A DNA stretch of 16,034 bases, from positions 3,449 through 19,482 of the forward strand of contig PATZ01000036.1 in the NCBI GenBank assembly GCA_002712575.1, read 5' to 3'. Numbering within the stretch: the stretch's first letter is position 1; each line of letters starts with the position of its first letter. Shown piece by piece: positions 15,198 to 16,034 of this stretch. Under the pieces are notes generated by a model. It did not search any database. It saw only the letters and a program-made list of their open reading frames with translations, and was not told the DNA's origin. Both the position numbers and the translations under genes were made by a program. The stretch is from Methanobacteriota archaeon. Its GTDB lineage: Archaea > Thermoplasmatota > Poseidoniia > Poseidoniales > Thalassarchaeaceae.

Positions 15198-15797
15198 ATT
15201 GCCCTCATTTTCTAAAGAAGAGATGAATTGGATAAGGATTGGAATGTCTTTTTCTGTATCTACATTAAGATGTAAATAATCATCCATTACTTCAAATTTT
15301 TTTGGCTTTATTATATCTCGTAAAGGTGTTGAAGGATTTTGATTTAGGATTTTTTTAACATCTAATTTTGATAACAATAAAGGATGTCCTCCTTTACCAT
15401 CTTTTTCAGGACAAGCAGTGTAATCCAAGGATATTAATTTTGATAGTGTTGAAGAAGAAAATCCTGGCCTGTCAACTGGGACCACTAAGGCTTTGAACTC
15501 ATTCGAATGATTTTCAAGAATAAAATTTAGGCCAACTTGAAGTGAACCCGTCCTGCCGGATTCAGGATTGTTGTTAGATATAATTTCTACATCTCCTGTA
15601 TGGTTTTTTATTTCAGAGATTAATTCTTCCCTAGTTACAATTATAATCGTGGTATTATGATTTTTGAGTCTTTTAACTAAAAAATTAATTAAAATATCAT
15701 TATTTATTTTTAATAATGATTTGGGTTTACCCAATCTCCGACTTTTACCAGCAGCCAGTATGACTGAAAAAAGTGTTTTATCCCCTGAAAATGACAT
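15153..15797 (-). CDS. MobA/MocA-like molybdenum-cofactor nucleotidyltransferase
   Basis: A 214-residue NTP transferase. MocA adds CMP to molybdopterin to form the cytosine dinucleotide used by many xanthine-oxidase-family enzymes; MobA adds GMP. Visible motifs: the nucleotide loop LAAGKSRRLGKPK (14-26), GRTGSLQ (81-87), a metal-binding VDRPGF (108-113), GGHPLLL (136-142), usual in MocA-type enzymes, and NVDTEKD (178-184) where the family has an acidic pair. Nearby xdhC and hydroxylase genes favour the MocA role, but cytidylyl versus guanylyl specificity is inferred, and other small-molecule nucleotidyltransferases share the fold. AGGTGAT lies three bases before the ATG. The last 15 codons overlap the end of the convergent transporter gene. 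It is 21 bases downstream of the exchanger gene, on the same strand. Confidence 0.85.
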   Translation of the reverse strand: MSFSGDKTLFSVILAAGKSRRLGKPKSLLKINNDILINFLVKRLKNHNTTIIIVTREELISEIKNHTGDVEIISNNNPESGRTGSLQVGLNFILENHSNEFKALVVPVDRPGFSSSTLSKLISLDYTACPEKDGKGGHPLLLSKLDVKKILNQNPSTPLRDIIKPKKFEVMDDYLHLNVDTEKDIPILIQFISSLENEGNLEANIKQHQPNTDN

Positions 15798-15800
15798 AAA

Positions 15801-15807
15801 ATCACCT
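15801..15807 (-). promoter_or_regulatory. Ribosome binding site AGGTGAT of the nucleotidyltransferase
   Basis: A seven-base perfect match to the archaeal anti-Shine-Dalgarno complement, within the 21-base gap after the exchanger gene. It suggests the two genes are on one transcript and confirms the ATG at 15797. Confidence 0.7.
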
Positions 15808-15818
15808 ATTATCTATAT

Positions 15819-16034
15819 TTAACTAAATAATAAAGCTATATATGCTATGTATCCAAAAACCATACTAAAACCTAACACTTTACTTATTCCTCTGTTATTA
15901 AGTAACAAGCCACATACCAATGCAGTTGAAAATAATAACAACCAAATATCTCCATCAGCATATGTCGACGAAACTACGATTCCTCCACTCACAATTGAAG
16001 CGAATCCTAGGATTCCTAAAATATTCATAACATT
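15819..16034 (-). CDS. Na+/Ca2+ exchanger-family (CaCA) protein, C-terminal end (5' end outside window)
   Basis: The frame is open to the window edge, reading NVMNILGILGFAS, so the ATG at 16028 is internal and this is the last 71 or so residues of a longer gene. Three membrane segments remain. The pattern NVxNILxxLG, a short loop, a helix pair around LLNNRGISKVLGF, and a final GYIAYIALLF matches the C-terminus of CaCA cation antiporters, where SNxFNxLLVLG begins the last helices and YxxYLxxLF ends them. These proteins exchange Na+ or K+ for Ca2+ across the membrane. The call rests on a short hydrophobic stretch, so a different multi-helix transporter remains possible. It likely heads a transcript shared with the nucleotidyltransferase. 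Confidence 0.65.
   Translation of the reverse strand, partial: NVMNILGILGFASIVSGGIVVSSTYADGDIWLLLFSTALVCGLLLNNRGISKVLGFSMVFGYIAYIALLFS

Overview
The window reads as a contiguous piece of an AT-rich archaeal chromosome. The archaeal evidence is a bacterio-opsin-activator type (HTH_10) regulator, Shine-Dalgarno sequences of the GGTGAT/GGAGGT kind placed inside the preceding stop codon, a subtilase with a lipobox-like signal, and a secreted protein ending in a Thr-rich linker, hydrophobic helix and Arg-Arg tail. The gene mix and composition suggest a marine planktonic Thermoplasmatota lineage (Marine Group II or III type). That placement is inference; no rRNA or tRNA gene is present to fix it.

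Layout. (1) 1-446: the 3' part of chorismate synthase, ending flush against a convergent block. (2) 447-5471, minus strand: a four-gene operon in transcription order DUF4350 membrane protein, MoxR AAA+ ATPase, DUF58 protein, six-helix membrane protein. This resembles the MoxR/DUF58 modules thought to act in cell-surface or complex maturation. (3) 5645-13767, minus strand: a tight seven-gene cluster in transcription order XdhC-like chaperone, S8 subtilase lipoprotein, HTH_10 regulator, [2Fe-2S] subunit, large molybdopterin subunit, FAD subunit, secreted Ig-like protein. Gaps are only 1-35 nt. (4) 13989-15197, plus strand: a ten-helix-type putative manganese/metal transporter with a duplicated PGCG motif, divergent from the XdhC gene. 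(5) 15153-16034, minus strand: a MocA/MobA-like nucleotidyltransferase and the C-terminal end of a Na+/Ca2+ exchanger-family protein.

The most interesting part is region 3. The three enzyme subunits do not look like xanthine dehydrogenase or CO dehydrogenase. They look like 4-hydroxybenzoyl-CoA reductase (HBCR): the FAD subunit carries a Cys-rich insertion where HBCR beta binds an extra [4Fe-4S] cluster, and the large subunit has HBCR-like SGAMRGHG and GPFGAKEA motifs. XdhC and the MocA-like enzyme supply cofactor maturation. The same apparent transcript also carries a regulator, an exported protease and an exported, possibly membrane-anchored protein. Together this suggests a molybdenum-hydroxylase island that may link an aromatic or CoA-thioester redox step to the cell surface. 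The substrate cannot be read from sequence alone.

No tRNA, rRNA, CRISPR array, insertion sequence or long repeat was seen. No stretch over 300 nt lacks a gene; the two longest gaps (5472-5644 and 13768-13988) each hold short dyads.
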